Origin: Biscogniauxia marginata
Taxonomy: Eukaryota; Ascomycota; Sordariomycetes; Xylariales; Xylariaceae
Direction of reading: 5' to 3'
Length of the DNA stretch: 64,000 bases
NCBI GenBank assembly: GCA_022695795.1
Contig: MU404055.1
Location: 248,001 to 312,000, forward strand
Program-made: the position numbers and the translations under genes
Notes under the pieces: generated by a model
Databases searched by the model: none
What the model was told of the DNA's origin: nothing
What the model saw: only the letters and a program-made list of their open reading frames with translations
Shown here: positions 1-12,891 of the stretch, piece by piece
How positions within the stretch are numbered: the first letter of the stretch is position 1
Layout of the letters: each line of letters starts with the position of its first letter

Positions 1-497
1 CTCATCGCCATCACATGCCCGCCGTCTCGTCCCCATCACGGCTTGTATAGTCTACCCCCCTATCTCTATATTATCTCTCATTGCATTATACTGTCCTGTG
101 TGTCGGCACATTGCAGAGTAATGGACAGCCACTTGTTGTGACTTTCCTTGTCCACGGCCTCGTCTACTATTATACTACTGGTTTATCATCCTCTTTCCTG
201 CCGGTTCGCACTTCTCAGCGTCCCACAATAGCCACCGCCTCCATTGATCTTTACACTTCTTCTTTCATTTTAAGTTACTGCTGCCATTGTAATTCCCGGC
301 TTACCTACTATTACCCCCTGTATATTGTTTATCTTTGATACGGAGCTTATAATGAGGCCTGGACCGTCTTCATAATTCATAATTGTTTGTGTTGGCAAGG
401 TGGTGCTTGATAATTTGCCAATCGACTTACACTCATTTTTTTCAAACCCAGGGAGCCGCGATTCTGTGGCGAGCTGCGCCCATGTCCCCCTTCAAAT
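1..497. other. 5' flank of the SUZ12-like gene, no gene seen
   Basis: T/C-rich leader-like DNA upstream of the first start codon. The short open frames here have no recognisable domains. It probably holds the promoter and 5' UTR of the downstream Polycomb gene, and any gene to the left lies outside the window. Confidence 0.5.
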
Positions 498-2746
498 ATG
501 GCGACCATCACCCCTTACAAACGCGAACTTCCATTCATTCACCGGGCCTGGAAAACTGCCGTGGACCACTTATCTCCTTATGGGATGGGCATCAAATTGT
601 CTTCTACAAACGGTGACAATGTTGTCAATGGTGACCAAACTATTCATGTTGCCAAGAGGCGCCGTATAGCAGATGACTCGCCAGAATCTGCTCCGCGCGG
701 TGCTCTTGGTCACCTTCTCTCGGATAATCCAATCGACTATGAGAAGGCCCTTCGTGTCGAGGTGCTCCAGATCACTCATAGTGACAGTTCCGGCTCGATA
801 CCCAACGGCCTCCCCAATGACAATGGGCCGTCAAAAAAGGATATTCCGCTCATCAAGGCCCGTTGCAAACTCATTATCTGCAAATGGAGACCAGGCATGG
901 AAGCCCGTGTGCTCTATTGCGACAGTCAGTTCTGCAACTTCAAGGTCTCCCGGGACGCTGATGATGTCTGTCGGAGGGCTAGAATATATCTAACATCCCC
1001 TTTTTATGTTCCAGCAGAGAAGCTTTGCGTCGAGCGCGACGACGACGACGGCTTCGATCTTGCCGACCAGTACATGGTTATTGCTGAGCTCGGATCAGCC
1101 GGGGATCCTAAGTGGCCGCCCCTAGATCTGTTGCCCAAGAGGGAGACCCTAGATATATTTTCCGGCCTTCCACAGCATGTGGTCTTGTCCACTCAGATCG
1201 TCTACCAGTTTGAGAAAGGCCGTGTTTCTAATAATGTCCTCTTCAGGAGAAAAACCGGTGAAGACACCAAGCTCGAATTGATGATGGAAATGGATTTGAG
1301 ATGGTCTACAGGCCACACTGCAGCGAGCACTCCCGCAGCTGGAGAGGTGTCTACTCCACCTGACATCAAAATGCCTCATGTGAATGGGGCTTTGGAACCC
1401 TTGACAAATGGTTATGTCAATGGAAGAGCTGAGCAGCTTGTCAATGGCCACCAACGTGAGGAGTACGATCCGATGGTGGAGGATGATGATGATCACGAGG
1501 AAGCAACAACACCTAGTCGGTCGTTGAGGGCAAGAGAGAAACAGAACTACAACCTGAAGCTCCTGAGTGATAAGGCGCGAGGAAGAGAACGAAAGAGGAG
1601 AAAACAGCAGCGCAAGTCAGCAACTGTCGAAAGTGAAGCCGGTCGAGTCACTTGGATTTTGCCTCGCGCTGGGCCGGTGATACTCAAAGATTATCACTGT
1701 ATACGTTGCTATGCAGCCCACACTTCTTTGGCCCAATTGGCGAAGCACATGGAGGCGCACGAGGAGTTTAAGTATAGTTTCGACTGGAACAGCTCTCGTA
1801 TCTGGATCACTCCTCACGACCAAGAGACACCGCGTATATCTAGGTCATCCTTATTAGATCTTTCGAGCTCAGGAGGTCGTGAGGGTAAACTGGAAGAAAG
1901 TGTATCTTTGGAGAACATTCACGGGGATATGGTGCAGGACAGGTCATTAGAGGTTCGTTCACAACTTATTCGTGAAAACATAATTATCATCGCATTACTA
2001 ATTCACGGAGCAGCCTTGCGTTCCAGCCAAACCAAAAGATATGAGGCAGCTTATTCCAAATATCAAGCAGCCCATTTATGACCGTCTGAGTAAGGCACAA
2101 GTTGAGCCTGGATCCCTTATTGATCCGCCTCAGGTCGATGACACGTGGCTTGTGCAAAAACATAGAGACATCATTCGGGACTATAGTGATGTGCATGCGG
2201 ATGAGAAGGAGTACATGTATGAATGGGACGCTCTCGTAAACATGGAGTGTGTCACCTCGGAGCCACATCTGCAAGACGTTTACCTCCAATTCGTCCAGGA
2301 TAAGGCTTCCTGGTTAGTAGCATCGCAGAGTCGCATGACGGAATGGTCAAAGCATTTAAGCTATCTGAAGGCGAGAAATGCTCTGACGGAACCCACAATC
2401 GATAAGGCATTCGCAATTCTGCGAGTTGCAAGATCTCAAAAGCGACCTGATCAGCCTGAGCCTCCCAAGCCCATCTCTCCCAGGAATGAATATCGCAAGT
2501 CGGTGTCAGGATGTGCTGTTTGCGGTCAACCCGTTCGGGGCCCATCCACGCTGGTCTGCTCAGATCTGGTAGGTCTTTGCCCACTTTTTAATATCGAGCC
2601 AACCCATGATTTTAACAATTACATAGAACTGCGATAGGGCTCTATACCATAGAGACTGTATCCGGAACAAAGCGAAACAATCCATCGACAGTCGAAACTG
2701 GCACTGCAATGAATGCTTGAGAGAACAGCAGACAGTTGCTAAGTAG
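498..2746 (+). CDS. suz12: Polycomb repressive complex 2 subunit SUZ12-like, VEFS-box protein with C-terminal PHD-type finger
   Basis: Three exons fit in frame: 498-1952, 2014-2568 and 2627-2746, giving 709 aa. Residues 401-421 form a C2H2 finger (C401, C404, H417, H421), the zinc finger expected in SUZ12. Exon 2 (about 490-600) carries the VEFS box, with the hallmark W-x-HRD-I-x2-Y-x-DV stretch followed by EKEYM and WDA. In animals and Neurospora this box contacts the histone methyltransferase EZH2/SET-7, and the complex deposits H3K27 methylation; that role is family knowledge. After the box, C652, C655, C667, C672, H678, C681, C697 and C700 with W695 fit a C4HC3 PHD finger, split by intron 2. 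The first intron is GTTCGT..CAG and the second GTAGGT..TAG. Residues 270-360 are acidic and basic low-complexity linker. The gene is therefore a nuclear chromatin repressor subunit. Identity is confident, and the C-terminal finger is directly visible only after splicing. Confidence 0.9.
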
Positions 2747-5430
2747 TACTTGGCTGAAGTCAAGCGGCACAAGAGACTCGAGTCGTAAAAGTAGGGATTT
2801 GTTGAGGATACCCTTATCTAACTAATAAACAGAGAAAGGAGCTTTCAGCGAGGAATTATCTCAACGGCGTGTGAGCTACAGCCTTCCAAGACGCGCAAGT
2901 CTCCAGTGGCGAGGACGGATTTGCGGTCAGTGTATTATGCGTGTCAACCGACGCCCGGGGAGAGGAGGGCTTATATCTGTAGATATATTTGTATCTATCT
3001 TGTCTGGCTAGATTAGTTGGCGTCCAGGCGCCCTGTATTTTGTTTGGGGAGAGCATAATCATTAAGCATAGCAAAGGGGACGGGGAGGCGGCGAGGGAGG
3101 GGGAAACGACCGGCGCGGAATGAATAAATATTCCTCCAGCGACAAGTAGACTTCATGATTTGATACTGATTTGATGTTAAATCCCTAGAACCGGGTCGTA
3201 ACAGGGGCTAAACTGGGTCATCAACTTTATCTCCGATATTCGGTGCTTTAAAACCTTCTCTCATTTGGTTGAGTACCTAGTAATTTTTTGGCTCTACGAT
3301 TAACATAGCTTCAAGAAATCGTGACCTCTCAGCTTATCTCTAACTACCTAGGTAGCTCGCAATGACGGTTGCGCCATCTTACTCGAACCGAGTACCGGAT
3401 ATACCGAATTCATTTGGTTATAACCATGAAATCTCTGAAATCTCCCTAATTCTCACGCCTGCGTCGTTTCTAAGCCCCACACGACTTGCCTGCAGATCCA
3501 CCATTCATGGCATTACCTAGCCTGCCTTACCTATGTGAGACAGGACCATATCAACCAGCAAGAAGCAAGCCCCTTGGCGAAACAGAACTTCGGAAAATAG
3601 ATAATCTCTGGCTGATTCGGTTAATTGTCCCTGATACAAGTTTAAGAAACGTTGCGTCAGTGGATATCAAATAAGCCCCTGAAGAGGTAAATGTATAATT
3701 AGAATGCTACTTTCAGCACTTTTCTGTATATATGTTAACCAAGGTCAGATGGGAGGCGAAGGTAATACTTTCTCGTACATGAAGAAAGAAGTCGGGTAGC
3801 AAAATTAGGTAAATTCGTATATTGGCAGGGGGAGGGCCGTTGACGTGATTTCATAATGACAATAAGGTTGATTTTCGCTTAACCCTTAGGTAGTCATTGC
3901 ACACTATCTATGACAGCAGAATGCTATTTCGTGGTGACATGGCATCAACGGTCTCATAGGAAAAAAAAAAGCACATGGGCGGGAACATAGCCCCTTTATT
4001 TCCTAAAATGTTTTTCTTTCTTCTCTACGTTATATAAACGTAAATAAGGTTGTCTTTTCTTTTTTTCGAAAAATCCTATATTACGGATAGCTTAACGCAG
4101 AGGCGGCAGTATTACCTGCTTCCTCGCTGGGATGGAGTTTTTTCTATCTCTATGGCATGTTATTACTGGAGGCATGGCCTTGGTTATCATCACCTGTGAC
4201 GCGCAACTGCCTCCACGGTATGTGTGGATGGAAAAACACTTGGCAAGGTCTATGAATGCTAGACGGAAAGATTGTATTGCTGATTATGATTATATACGTT
4301 AGGTACCTCATAAGAGCTATGGATCGTATAATACTTAGGTTAGTACCCTTGTAACGCATAGTTTTGATAAATACACATGTAGACATTTTGCTGCCTTGAT
4401 TTATATCTGAGTAACACAGGAGCTCCGTGTTAGAAACCTTGAGCTGTGCAGGTTAGTAATGATGTTTTCTTACCAGATATGTCCATACGTGACGATATGA
4501 CGACCTCTGTTGAGGTCTTCTAACGAGGTTGGAACGACGCTTACGGTATAATGGTCTCAAGTATCTGCACTTATCAAACTAAACACTAGTTGCCGAATGA
4601 AAATATGCTTTTACATTACCTATAGAGTAAGGGGGGACATGTACCCACGACGGAAAACAGGGCTCATCGCTACATGTTCACTCATCCAATGGGCATATTG
4701 TTATTTTCCCGGCTCTCTTATACAACCTTCTCTGTTTGGCAACAGCCAGATCAGGTTTAGGTAACTCCAACTCCCTATGCGGATTCCCGTCCAATTCCGG
4801 GGCGGACTGACTAGGTCTCAAGTTAGTATTCTACAATGCTACTTACATGTGTAGGTAGACAAGGATGCCGACGCATCTGGAACATAGTAACGGACCGCCT
4901 ATCCCCCTCGATATAAAATAGGGGCGGCAATATGCGGTACAAGTAAGACAATACGTGGTACCCCGCACCGCACCCGACACACAGACGTGAATGCGACTGT
5001 ACGAGGCCATAACCACCAATCATTCGGATCGGATTCAACTGAGCGACTAACAACATGTAGCTTTGAGGTTGCTTGCCATTGTTGTTTCGTTAATGGGGTC
5101 CCATTAAGACGGATCAGAGGTTGGGGTTGATAAATACCATAGATAAGCTCCCAGGGACAGATATATGCCACAGACCGTGGTTTGTTTGTATATCTAGGTA
5201 TACATATCTATACTCATTATATCCTTCCAGCGGCCTTCCCCTCTAGTTCCCTCACTCTACAAGAGGCACAAGATCCATAAAAGGCGGGTTTCAAGACTTT
5301 GTACTCCCTTTACCCCCGGGATTAGTTAAATAGCAGTGAGGTCCGCACAATTTATACAGGCCCAGGTTATCTGATCTTGGAATCTTACAAAGACCGAGGG
5401 ATATATGGGAAATCAGTAGCGGGAGGCACA
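2747..5430. other. 2.7-kb intergenic region, no gene supported
   Basis: The open frames are short and lack domains or codon bias. The region holds an A-run near 3961, AT-rich stretches and one perfect copy of the palindrome TACCTAGGTA at 3345-3354. The distal part must include the promoter of the MFS permease. Confidence 0.55.
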
Positions 5431-8063
5431 ATGGCGACCCCCTCAAACGACAAACCTCGCTCGCCAGAACCCGCTGAGGAGGAAATCAAGATGCAGCCGG
5501 CCACGCGCCACGAAACCGTAGTAAGCGAGAAGCAGGACTACGCGAAGGACCCGGAGCCCGCGGGGACGTATCCTCATAGAGACGAGGAGCACACGCATAT
5601 AGATGAGGGTATCGCAGGCCGCATCGCTGCAAATGTGGATGATTTCATGGTAAGCCAAATCCCCTCACTTCTACCATACTTAAGGGAAAACAGAAACCCC
5701 CCCCCCATACAGGACGTTGGTGTTACAAGAAATCATGAAGACGACAGTGACGCTGAAAAGCTTCCAGACGCTCGTGAACGAAGCCAACGAGGCCAACGAG
5801 CGCGAGCGCGGCATGAAGCTGTCCCACGCGTTCAAGGTGTACCCCAAGGCGATCGCGTGGTCGATGCTGCTCTCGTCGTGTCTCATCATGGAAGGGTACG
5901 GGACGGCGGTCGTCGGGTCGTGTGAGTTTTCTCCTCTAGTCCCTCGCCAAATCATCCTCTCTCCCTTTTCTCTTTTTCTTCTTATATATACCTACCTACC
6001 TACCAACCTACCTACCCATATATATATATAACATACATATATATGTACGTAGATGTTATAAACCAAATCTTAAGGCGCATAAATCTACCGAGATCCCGGC
6101 GTTCTGATTGCAAGCTCAATAGATACGGCTTATCCGGCCTTCAGGGACAAGTTCGGGACCCTCGCGCCGAACGGCGATTACACGATCCCCGCGAGCTGGC
6201 AGAACGGGATTTCCGGCGCCACTAATGTCGGGGAGATCATCGGCCTTCAGGTAGTGTCTCTATTTCTTTTTCTGCCCCCCCTGCCCCCCCCTGCCTCCCC
6301 CCACGGTACATAGAACCTCCATCGCTTACGCGCTAACGTGACGTGACCCACGGCTTTGCCTCCTCCAGGTCGCCGGCGTCCTCTCCGAGCGCTGGGGCTA
6401 CCGGTGGACGATCCTGGCGGCGCTCGTGGGCGTCGCGGGGTTCGTGTTCTTCCCCTTCTTCGCCGGCAGCCTGGCCGTCTTCCTCGTCGGCGAGCTCTTC
6501 CAGGGCATGGCCTGGGGCGTCTTCCAGACCATGACGACGGCGTACGCCGCCGAGGTCTGCCCCGTGCCCCTGCGCCACTACCTCACCGCCTACGTGAACC
6601 TCTGCTGGATCATCGGCCAGTTCATCTCCTCCGGCGTGCTCGTGGGCCTCGAGTCGAGGAGGGACGATTGGGGGTGAGTTTTTCTTTTTCAAGTTGCCCC
6701 CTTCCTTCCCCTAAAACCGTCCTCTATCTCCTACTTACCTAGTAGGGGAGGCCGGAGGTAGACTGTTTATGTTTTGACTTTCGGAGAGAGAACGTGTATC
6801 ACTAACCCGAGCCGCTGTGGTGTGGTGTGGCGTGACGTGGCTAGGTATAAGATTCCCTTCGCCCTCCAGTGGATCTGGCCCATCCCCATCGGTATCGGGA
6901 CGTATCTCGCTCCCGAGTCGCCATGGTGGTGCATCAGAAAGGGACAAAAGGCTCGAGCCGAGCAGTCCCTAAAGAGACTTGCGCGGAGCTCCGGTTTCTC
7001 GCAGCGCGAGGCCGACGCGGCCATGGCCCGTGAGTCCGTCCATATCTTCCCCATCTATTTCCCTCTGCCCGCCTACCTGTTCTGATTCATATTTAATCCG
7101 GTGTTGCCCGACACGAGGAGCCGGAGGCTCACTAACTCCACACATAGTGATGGTCTACACGGACGAGATGGAGAAGCAGGTCGCGGCGGGCACGACGTAC
7201 TGGGACTGCTTCCGGGGCGTCGACCTGCGGCGCACCGAGATCGTCTGCATGACGTGGATCGCGCAGACCATGTCGGGCACGGCGCTCGGCGGGCTCTCGG
7301 CCTTCTTCTACCAGCAGGCGGGCATCTCGGACGCGGACTCGTTCAAGCTGAACTGGGGCAAGGACGCGCTCGGCGCCGTCGGCACCATCACGAGCTGGTT
7401 CGTGCTGGACCGGATCGGCCGCAAGACGCTCATGTTCGGCGGCATGTGCGTCATCTTCGTGTTCCTGCCCGTCATCGGCTTCATGGGGATCCACGCGCCG
7501 CCGTCGACGGCCGAGGCCTGGGCCTCGGGCACCATGGTCCTGCTGCTCAGCGCCACGGCCAACTTCTCCATCGGCCCCGTCGTGTACACGATCGTGTCCG
7601 AGGTGCCGTCGACGCGGCTGCGCGCCAAGTCCATCATCCTGGCGCGTAACGCCTATAACGCCATCAACATCGCCTTCGTCAACGTCGTTGCCTACCGGCA
7701 GATCGACCCGGCCGAGTGGAACTGGGGCCTGCGCTCGGGGTTCTTCTGGGCCGGCATCAACGCTGTATTTACTGCGTATATATTCTTCCGGATGCGTATG
7801 TTTCCATCTTAACCCCCTCCCCTCCCTGGTATTGTCTCACCAGTCTCACTAATCCGACTGACTGACCCTATTGACTCTTATTGCCTTTTCTAGCCGAGAC
7901 AAAGGGTCGCACCTACGCCGAGCTGAACATCCTGTTCGAGAACAAGGTGCCGGCTCGGAAGTTTGCCTCAACGAAGATCGAGACGCTGATCGAGGGCACG
8001 GAGGGCGCGCAGAAGGGGCAGGCCAGTCGCATCGCCGATAACACCATAGTGGTCGACGGCTAG
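5431..8063 (+). CDS. Sugar-porter MFS permease (maltose/hexose type)
   Basis: Seven exons: 5431-5649, about 5741-5921, 6123-6250, 6369-6673, 6845-7029, 7148-7795 and 7894-8063, about 611 aa. The product is a plasma-membrane proton/sugar symporter of the 12-TM sugar porter family, by homology to fungal maltose permeases. Visible signatures are the acidic N-terminal tail, the IMEGY segment in TM1, RWGYRW after TM2, PESPWW at the end of TM6, a central loop, LDRIGRKT after TM8, and PETKGRTYAEL after TM12. Introns 2-6 splice in frame at consensus sites. The first junction is problematic: the donor GTAAGC after 5649 leaves phase 0, but the good acceptor at 5711-5712 gives the wrong frame, so I placed the acceptor at 5740. 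Alternatively translation starts at ATG 5735 and the 5' block is leader. Third-position GC is very high from 6370 to 7790. Substrate is not determinable. Confidence 0.85.
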
Positions 8064-8389
8064 ACTCGGAATGCGGCGATCGAGGAGAGTATAGGAGAAA
8101 CCATCTTGGATAGGAATGCTCGCGTGCAACTAGACTTCCTCTGTACACAGTAGATTCGATTATGCCAATTCTTTGACTACGTGGACCGAGTCTTGCTCTG
8201 GATTCCTGAGACGAGATGCAGCCCCTAAACAACGGGAACGTCACGAATAGCTAGAAAAGAACCATGAAATTTGGAATCATAAATTATTACGCCGGCCCCT
8301 ATTGGATGCGTTATCACTGCTCACCTGCTATACACTAACAAGTACATTTTCAATATAAATGTAACCGCTGCTTCCCAACCTGGCAGAGT
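8064..8389. other. Convergent 3' intergenic spacer
   Basis: This 326-bp gap lies between the permease stop and the SF3B2 stop, so the two genes converge. I see only probable 3' UTR sequence. Confidence 0.5.
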
Positions 8390-10235
8390 CTAGAACCGAT
8401 ACTTGCTGCTCTTCTTCCTGTCGTCTCGCTTCTCTTCGTCCCGCTTCAATCTCTTGCGGCTCTCGTTTGCGATCATCTCATCGAGACCTTCTTCCCTCCT
8501 CCAATTAGCACCGATACCTTCTTCCCGCTGTCTCTCCTCAAACCGCCTCTGCATGTCCTCTTTGCTGATGCCGTCTCCTAGCGCATCTGGATCGAATGAA
8601 ACATCCACATCACCAGGCTGCTTTCGCTTCCGATTGCTGTCCTCGTCTTGGCCCAGGACACGCATATCGCCACCTGTGCTTTTGAGATCATACACACGGT
8701 CGCTGCCAAAGAAACCTTCTGCTCTTGCCTGCTTCTCCTGGAGAACCGTGTACGCGGCACGGGGATGGGCGCTGTCCTCGGTTTCATAACCACGCCGTGA
8801 TTTACGGAGATCCATTTCTCCGGCTACCGACTCGGTATTGGTGCCGTACTCGGTTGGTACGCTGCTTGCCATACCACCGGGGGTTTCTATACCAGAAGGC
8901 GTCTGTAAGCCAACCCCTACGTCGGCTTCCTCTTCGTCTGACTCTTCTTCTTCGGATTCCTCCTCCTCAGATTCCTCCTCCGGCTCTTGCAACTCACCCC
9001 ATAGGTTGCGCTCAATGGGCTCGCCAGACGGCGGTGGCGCTTGATTGGGTTGCATGATACCAAATATATCACCGCCAAACAACGGTCTATTGTACTCATC
9101 TACGGGCGGCTTTCCATAACAACCTGGGTTGAATCCCCACTGTGCCCCCGGCGGAATAGGGGCATTAAGTCCGGGAATGCGGAGTGAGGGGTACGACGGT
9201 GGTGGCCCAAATCGCTGTTGGTTGATGAGCCAAGGCGGAGGAGCTCCTGGAGGAATGCTAAGTGCCTCCTTTAGGGGGTCGCTTAGCTCTCCCGGTCGTA
9301 GATGGCGTAGGTCCGTCTCGTACTCCTTGCCTTCGTAGTACACTTCGCCAAAGCGTGTAAGGGTGGGCTTACTTTGAAATCGGAAGAAAGCATCGTAGAG
9401 CTTTTGGTAGTCGATATCCAATTTACCTATTTTCGGCTGGACTCTTTCACGCTGCTTTTGCTTGAGACTCTGTTCGGCCTGCTTCTCCAAAACGGCATCT
9501 CTCATCTCAGAAATCCCCGTATCTGCGATAAACTTGGGCAGCTTGAATGCGGCCTTCTCGATACCTCTCTTGGAAGACAGGTACTCGCGCTTGAGCGACC
9601 AGTGGGAAGGCACGGGGACCACATTTCGCTGTGCCTTGATCTGGACCAGTAACCTCGGATCGGATGAGGAAGTGTCATGCCATTCCACAACCTCGGGCTT
9701 CCTCACCAGAGCCTTCAGTTCAGCGATAGATAGCTTGGTCAGCATCTTCCGCTTCTTCTTGGAGAGCTTAGTCTGGCCGGTGGTCTCCTCTTCTTCATCG
9801 GGTATTTCATCGTCCTCATCGAAGTAGATCTCGCCCTGGTTTCCGGCGTTTGCTTCTTTCGCAATGGCATCCTCTTCCCCCGACGCGCCAAACTTGTTGA
9901 AGATGTCCCTGTACATAGAGTAGGTGGGATCTTCGTTGTCGAAATCGAACTCTTCCACAGGCCCATCGGCAGGGACGCTTTTCGACGAGGTTGCGTCTTT
10001 CTTGACTTCGAGCTCGGATGCGCCATTTGTTTCCTTCGAATCCTTGGCGGGTTCGGACTCGTCCTCGTGGGCTTCAGCTTGGGGCGTTTCGCTCGCATTG
10101 GGGGACTCCTGGACAATGTAAGCATGACGAAGAGCTGCGAAGATGATAGGGGTTGCTTACTTCCGTCTTTGCCTGCTTGTCTGCCTTCTTCTTGGCGCGG
10201 CGCCTCTGGTTCTTTGACATCTTTGGTGCCGCCAT
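8390..10235 (-). CDS. cus1: Splicing factor 3B subunit 2 (SF3B2/SAP145, Cus1 homologue)
   Basis: Two exons: 10235-10161 (25 aa, very basic) and 10108-8390, 597 aa in all. The intron is GTAAGC..CAG, phase 0. Exon 2 holds the DUF382 region (PKFIADTGI followed by an alpha-helical MRDAVLEKQ segment) and then the PSP proline-rich region (LSIPPGAPPPWLINQQRFGPPPSYP, described here in parts), the signature of SF3B2. Acidic E/D-rich stretches precede DUF382 and occur again around two thirds of the protein. The C-terminus is basic and ends in KYRF. SF3B2 is a U2 snRNP component that binds SF3B4 and helps tether U2 snRNA near the branch point; this is established for the family. It is expected to be nuclear, essential and constitutive. 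The start was chosen because it lies in an open basic exon spliced in phase. An internal ATG at 9958 would lose that exon. Confidence 0.93.
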
Positions 10236-11086
10236 GGTTGTTGGATCTAGAGCGAACGCGACTTCACGGCTATATCAAGTCGCCTGATGGCGCGGGAAGC
10301 GCGGTCGCACGTGGAGTGCGGGTCGGAATCGACAAGAAACTTGAGGTGTGATGGCTATCAACACGCGATGGAAGTCATTATACAAGAAAAGTCAATAGGA
10401 ATCAAGGCGAGATGGTCGATCCTCGATATGCGTGGCACGAAGCTGGGGGTGATGATTTTATGAAAAAATAAAAAATATAAATGAGATCAACTCGGAGTTG
10501 AGGCTGCAGGTTGCAGCTGACGGAGGAAAGCTCAGAAATTTTGCCGATTAGGTACAGTCCGCTCCATACACACGGTATACCCCGTAGGTACCTGGGTACA
10601 TACTTTAGCGTGCAACCTGAAGCTTAGCCCCCCACTAGTTGAACCTGCCACTTGCTGCCACTGGAATGCCTGCCAGCCTCTGTAAAAATAACCTACAAAT
10701 AGCGTTGCGTGATTGCGGTTGCGTGTCGGCGCTGCAATCAAGTCTTCGGTTAACCTAATTAAACAGGGTCCAGCTGTGGCGTATGCCAATCTTTTTTGCT
10801 CTCCTCCGTAGTTTCATATGTATTGTACATGCAATCTTCACCCTTCCAGCATTCATTCTCTCTCTCTCTCTCCCTCTCTCGCCATCAACGACCCCGATCT
10901 GGTATCCCGGTATCGATCTGCCCACCATCGTTCAGGTATTGAACTTATACGCATCAATTAGTAATATTTCCGTCCTGAGAAAAGCAGCAATCGGATCTGA
11001 AGCAATGGTTCTGTGAAACCTCCTTGGCCAACTATTTGCGCCTATGCTTCTTTGTCGCTCGTTACATGCCACCAACTTGATTCGTA
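10236..11086. other. Divergent promoter region between SF3B2 and the SLY41-like gene
   Basis: 851 bp between divergently transcribed start codons, so it contains both promoters. A (TC)n-rich tract lies at about 10857-10880, just upstream of the SLY41-like gene; such pyrimidine tracts are common in fungal core promoters. No additional gene is supported. Confidence 0.5.
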
Positions 11087-12891
11087 ATGCCTCATTCCAC
11101 CACGTCCTCCTATGCCCGAGAGTCCTCTGTCCCCCGGAACCATGCTAAGAACCCTGGGGATACCGACAGCGATGGCGGCTCCGGGCTCGAGAAGTTCCCT
11201 GACCATATCGACTCTCCCGCCATGCGCACCCTCGGTGCAAGACCGGTGAGCCCTGCCGGCTTGAACGGATACGGCCTGGGTATATATGGGGGGGCGCATA
11301 TGAACGGAGATCGCTGGCAGCCGCGGAGGGATATGCCGGCGCCTAGGGGCGTCAGATGGGGCTCGTCCTTGGCTCCGTCCGCGGCCGCTTCACGTGGTCA
11401 TAGTCGCCAGAAGAGCATTGGCGAGGCATTCCGCACAATAAGGGGACGGAACGGGAGCGTGAGCCAGAATGCCCATGAGATTGCTGATGCTTTGCGGGCA
11501 CCCATCTCTGCGAAGCTCATTGTATGTCGAATCGATGCGTCCGGTTTATGCGCCCCATGTGCTGACTACCCGAACCTCAGACCCTCTGCGTCATGTGGTA
11601 TATGTCTTCCGCCTTGACCAATACATCATCCAAGTCCATCTTGAATGCCTTCGACAAACCTGCTACTTTGACTATGGTCCAGTTCTTCCTGGTCGCCTTT
11701 TATTGCATCCTGTCCTCCTGGCTAGCTACCGTCTTCCCGAACCTACGAAACACCGTACCGGCCTTGAAGAATCCCATACGTTATCCGTCGCGGGATGTCA
11801 TTGCGACCACTCTTCCGCTTGCTGCATTTCAGATTGGTGGTCATCTGCTAAGCTCCACGGCCACTTCCAAGATTCCCGTTTCCATGGTCCATACCGTCAA
11901 GGGACTCTCACCTCTGTTTACAGTGATCGCGTACCGATTCATATTCGATATTCGCTATCCGCGAGCAACATATTTGTCGCTGATCCCGTTGACCCTCGGC
12001 GTCATGTTGGCCTGTTCGTCGAACCACACGTTCAAGGGCGAGATGCTAGGCATTATCTACGCGCTTCTGGCCACCATCATATTCGTGACACAGAACATAT
12101 TCTCTAAACGGTTGTTTAACGAAGCCGCAAAAGCGGAAGCCGAGGGTCAGGCGGCTAAGTCCCGCAAACTCGACAAACTAAACCTCTTATGTTATTCGTC
12201 GGGACTCGCTTTTTTGCTGACTTCTCCGATTTGGTTTTGGTCTGAGGGGGTTGGTCTGATCCGTGATTTCTTCCACGATGGCGCATTGGATCTATCGGCC
12301 CATCCTGACAGTTTTGACCACGGCCGCCTCGCTGTTGAATTTCTGTTCAACGGAACCTTCCACTTTGCACAGAATATTCTTGCTTTCGTCTTGCTATCGC
12401 TCGTTTCACCGGTCACGTACTCCGTCGCGTCTCTCATCAAGCGCGTGTGGGTTATCGTGGTCGCTATATTGTGGTTCCGCAACTCTACAACCCCAATCCA
12501 AGCTGTGGGTATCGCGCTCACATTCTTTGGATTGTACTTGTACGACCGGACGAGTGACAGTAACAAGGCGGACCGACGAGCACGGCTCCTGAGCCAGAGC
12601 GGTGCGCGAGACCAGCCACTGCTTCCTCTGAACACTGCCCAGGCGGCGGTAGCGTCGACACAAGGGGCACCCATGTTTGAGAGCCCCCTAAACGTATCTA
12701 ATGGGTCGACTCCTCACCCCTATACAAATGGAAATTCCTCGCAAACAGCTGCCGGAGCGGAAGACTTTAAGAAGAGTGATGACATCGGCAAAGGCCGGCA
12801 ACGGGGAAGCAGTAATGCTGCTTGGTTGGCACGTGGTACGAAACAAGAAGAGACGTGGAGGTATGAAGATAGAGTCAAAGCTGCCTCTTGA
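11087..12891 (+). CDS. SLY41-like transporter, triose-phosphate translocator (TPT/SLC35) family
   Basis: Two exons, 11087-11521 and 11581-12891, joined in phase 0 across a 59-bp GTATGT..CAG intron, giving 581 aa. The first 130 residues are a polar Ser/Gly/Arg-rich cytosolic tail. The remainder has about ten hydrophobic segments typical of the TPT domain: the TM1 stretch beginning LCVMWYMSSALTN, the loop with SKSILNAF, the AFQIGGHLLSS segment, the VHTVKGLSPLFTVI segment (a conserved KGxxP signature) and a final segment with LYDRTSD after the last TM. A linker rich in Ala and Glu separates the two halves. The closest match I recognise is yeast Sly41, an ER/Golgi membrane protein that suppresses loss of Ypt1. 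The substrate of this branch is not established from sequence. The C-terminal 130 residues are hydrophilic. Confidence 0.88.

Noticed and set aside
5438..5658. Minus-strand frame opposite MFS exon 1
   Set aside because: It lies opposite a coding exon with no domain content; shadow of the permease gene.
7132..7494. 120-codon minus frame opposite the permease
   Set aside because: High-GC codons of the real plus-strand gene produce long antisense frames; the His/Glu/Asp-rich content is low complexity.
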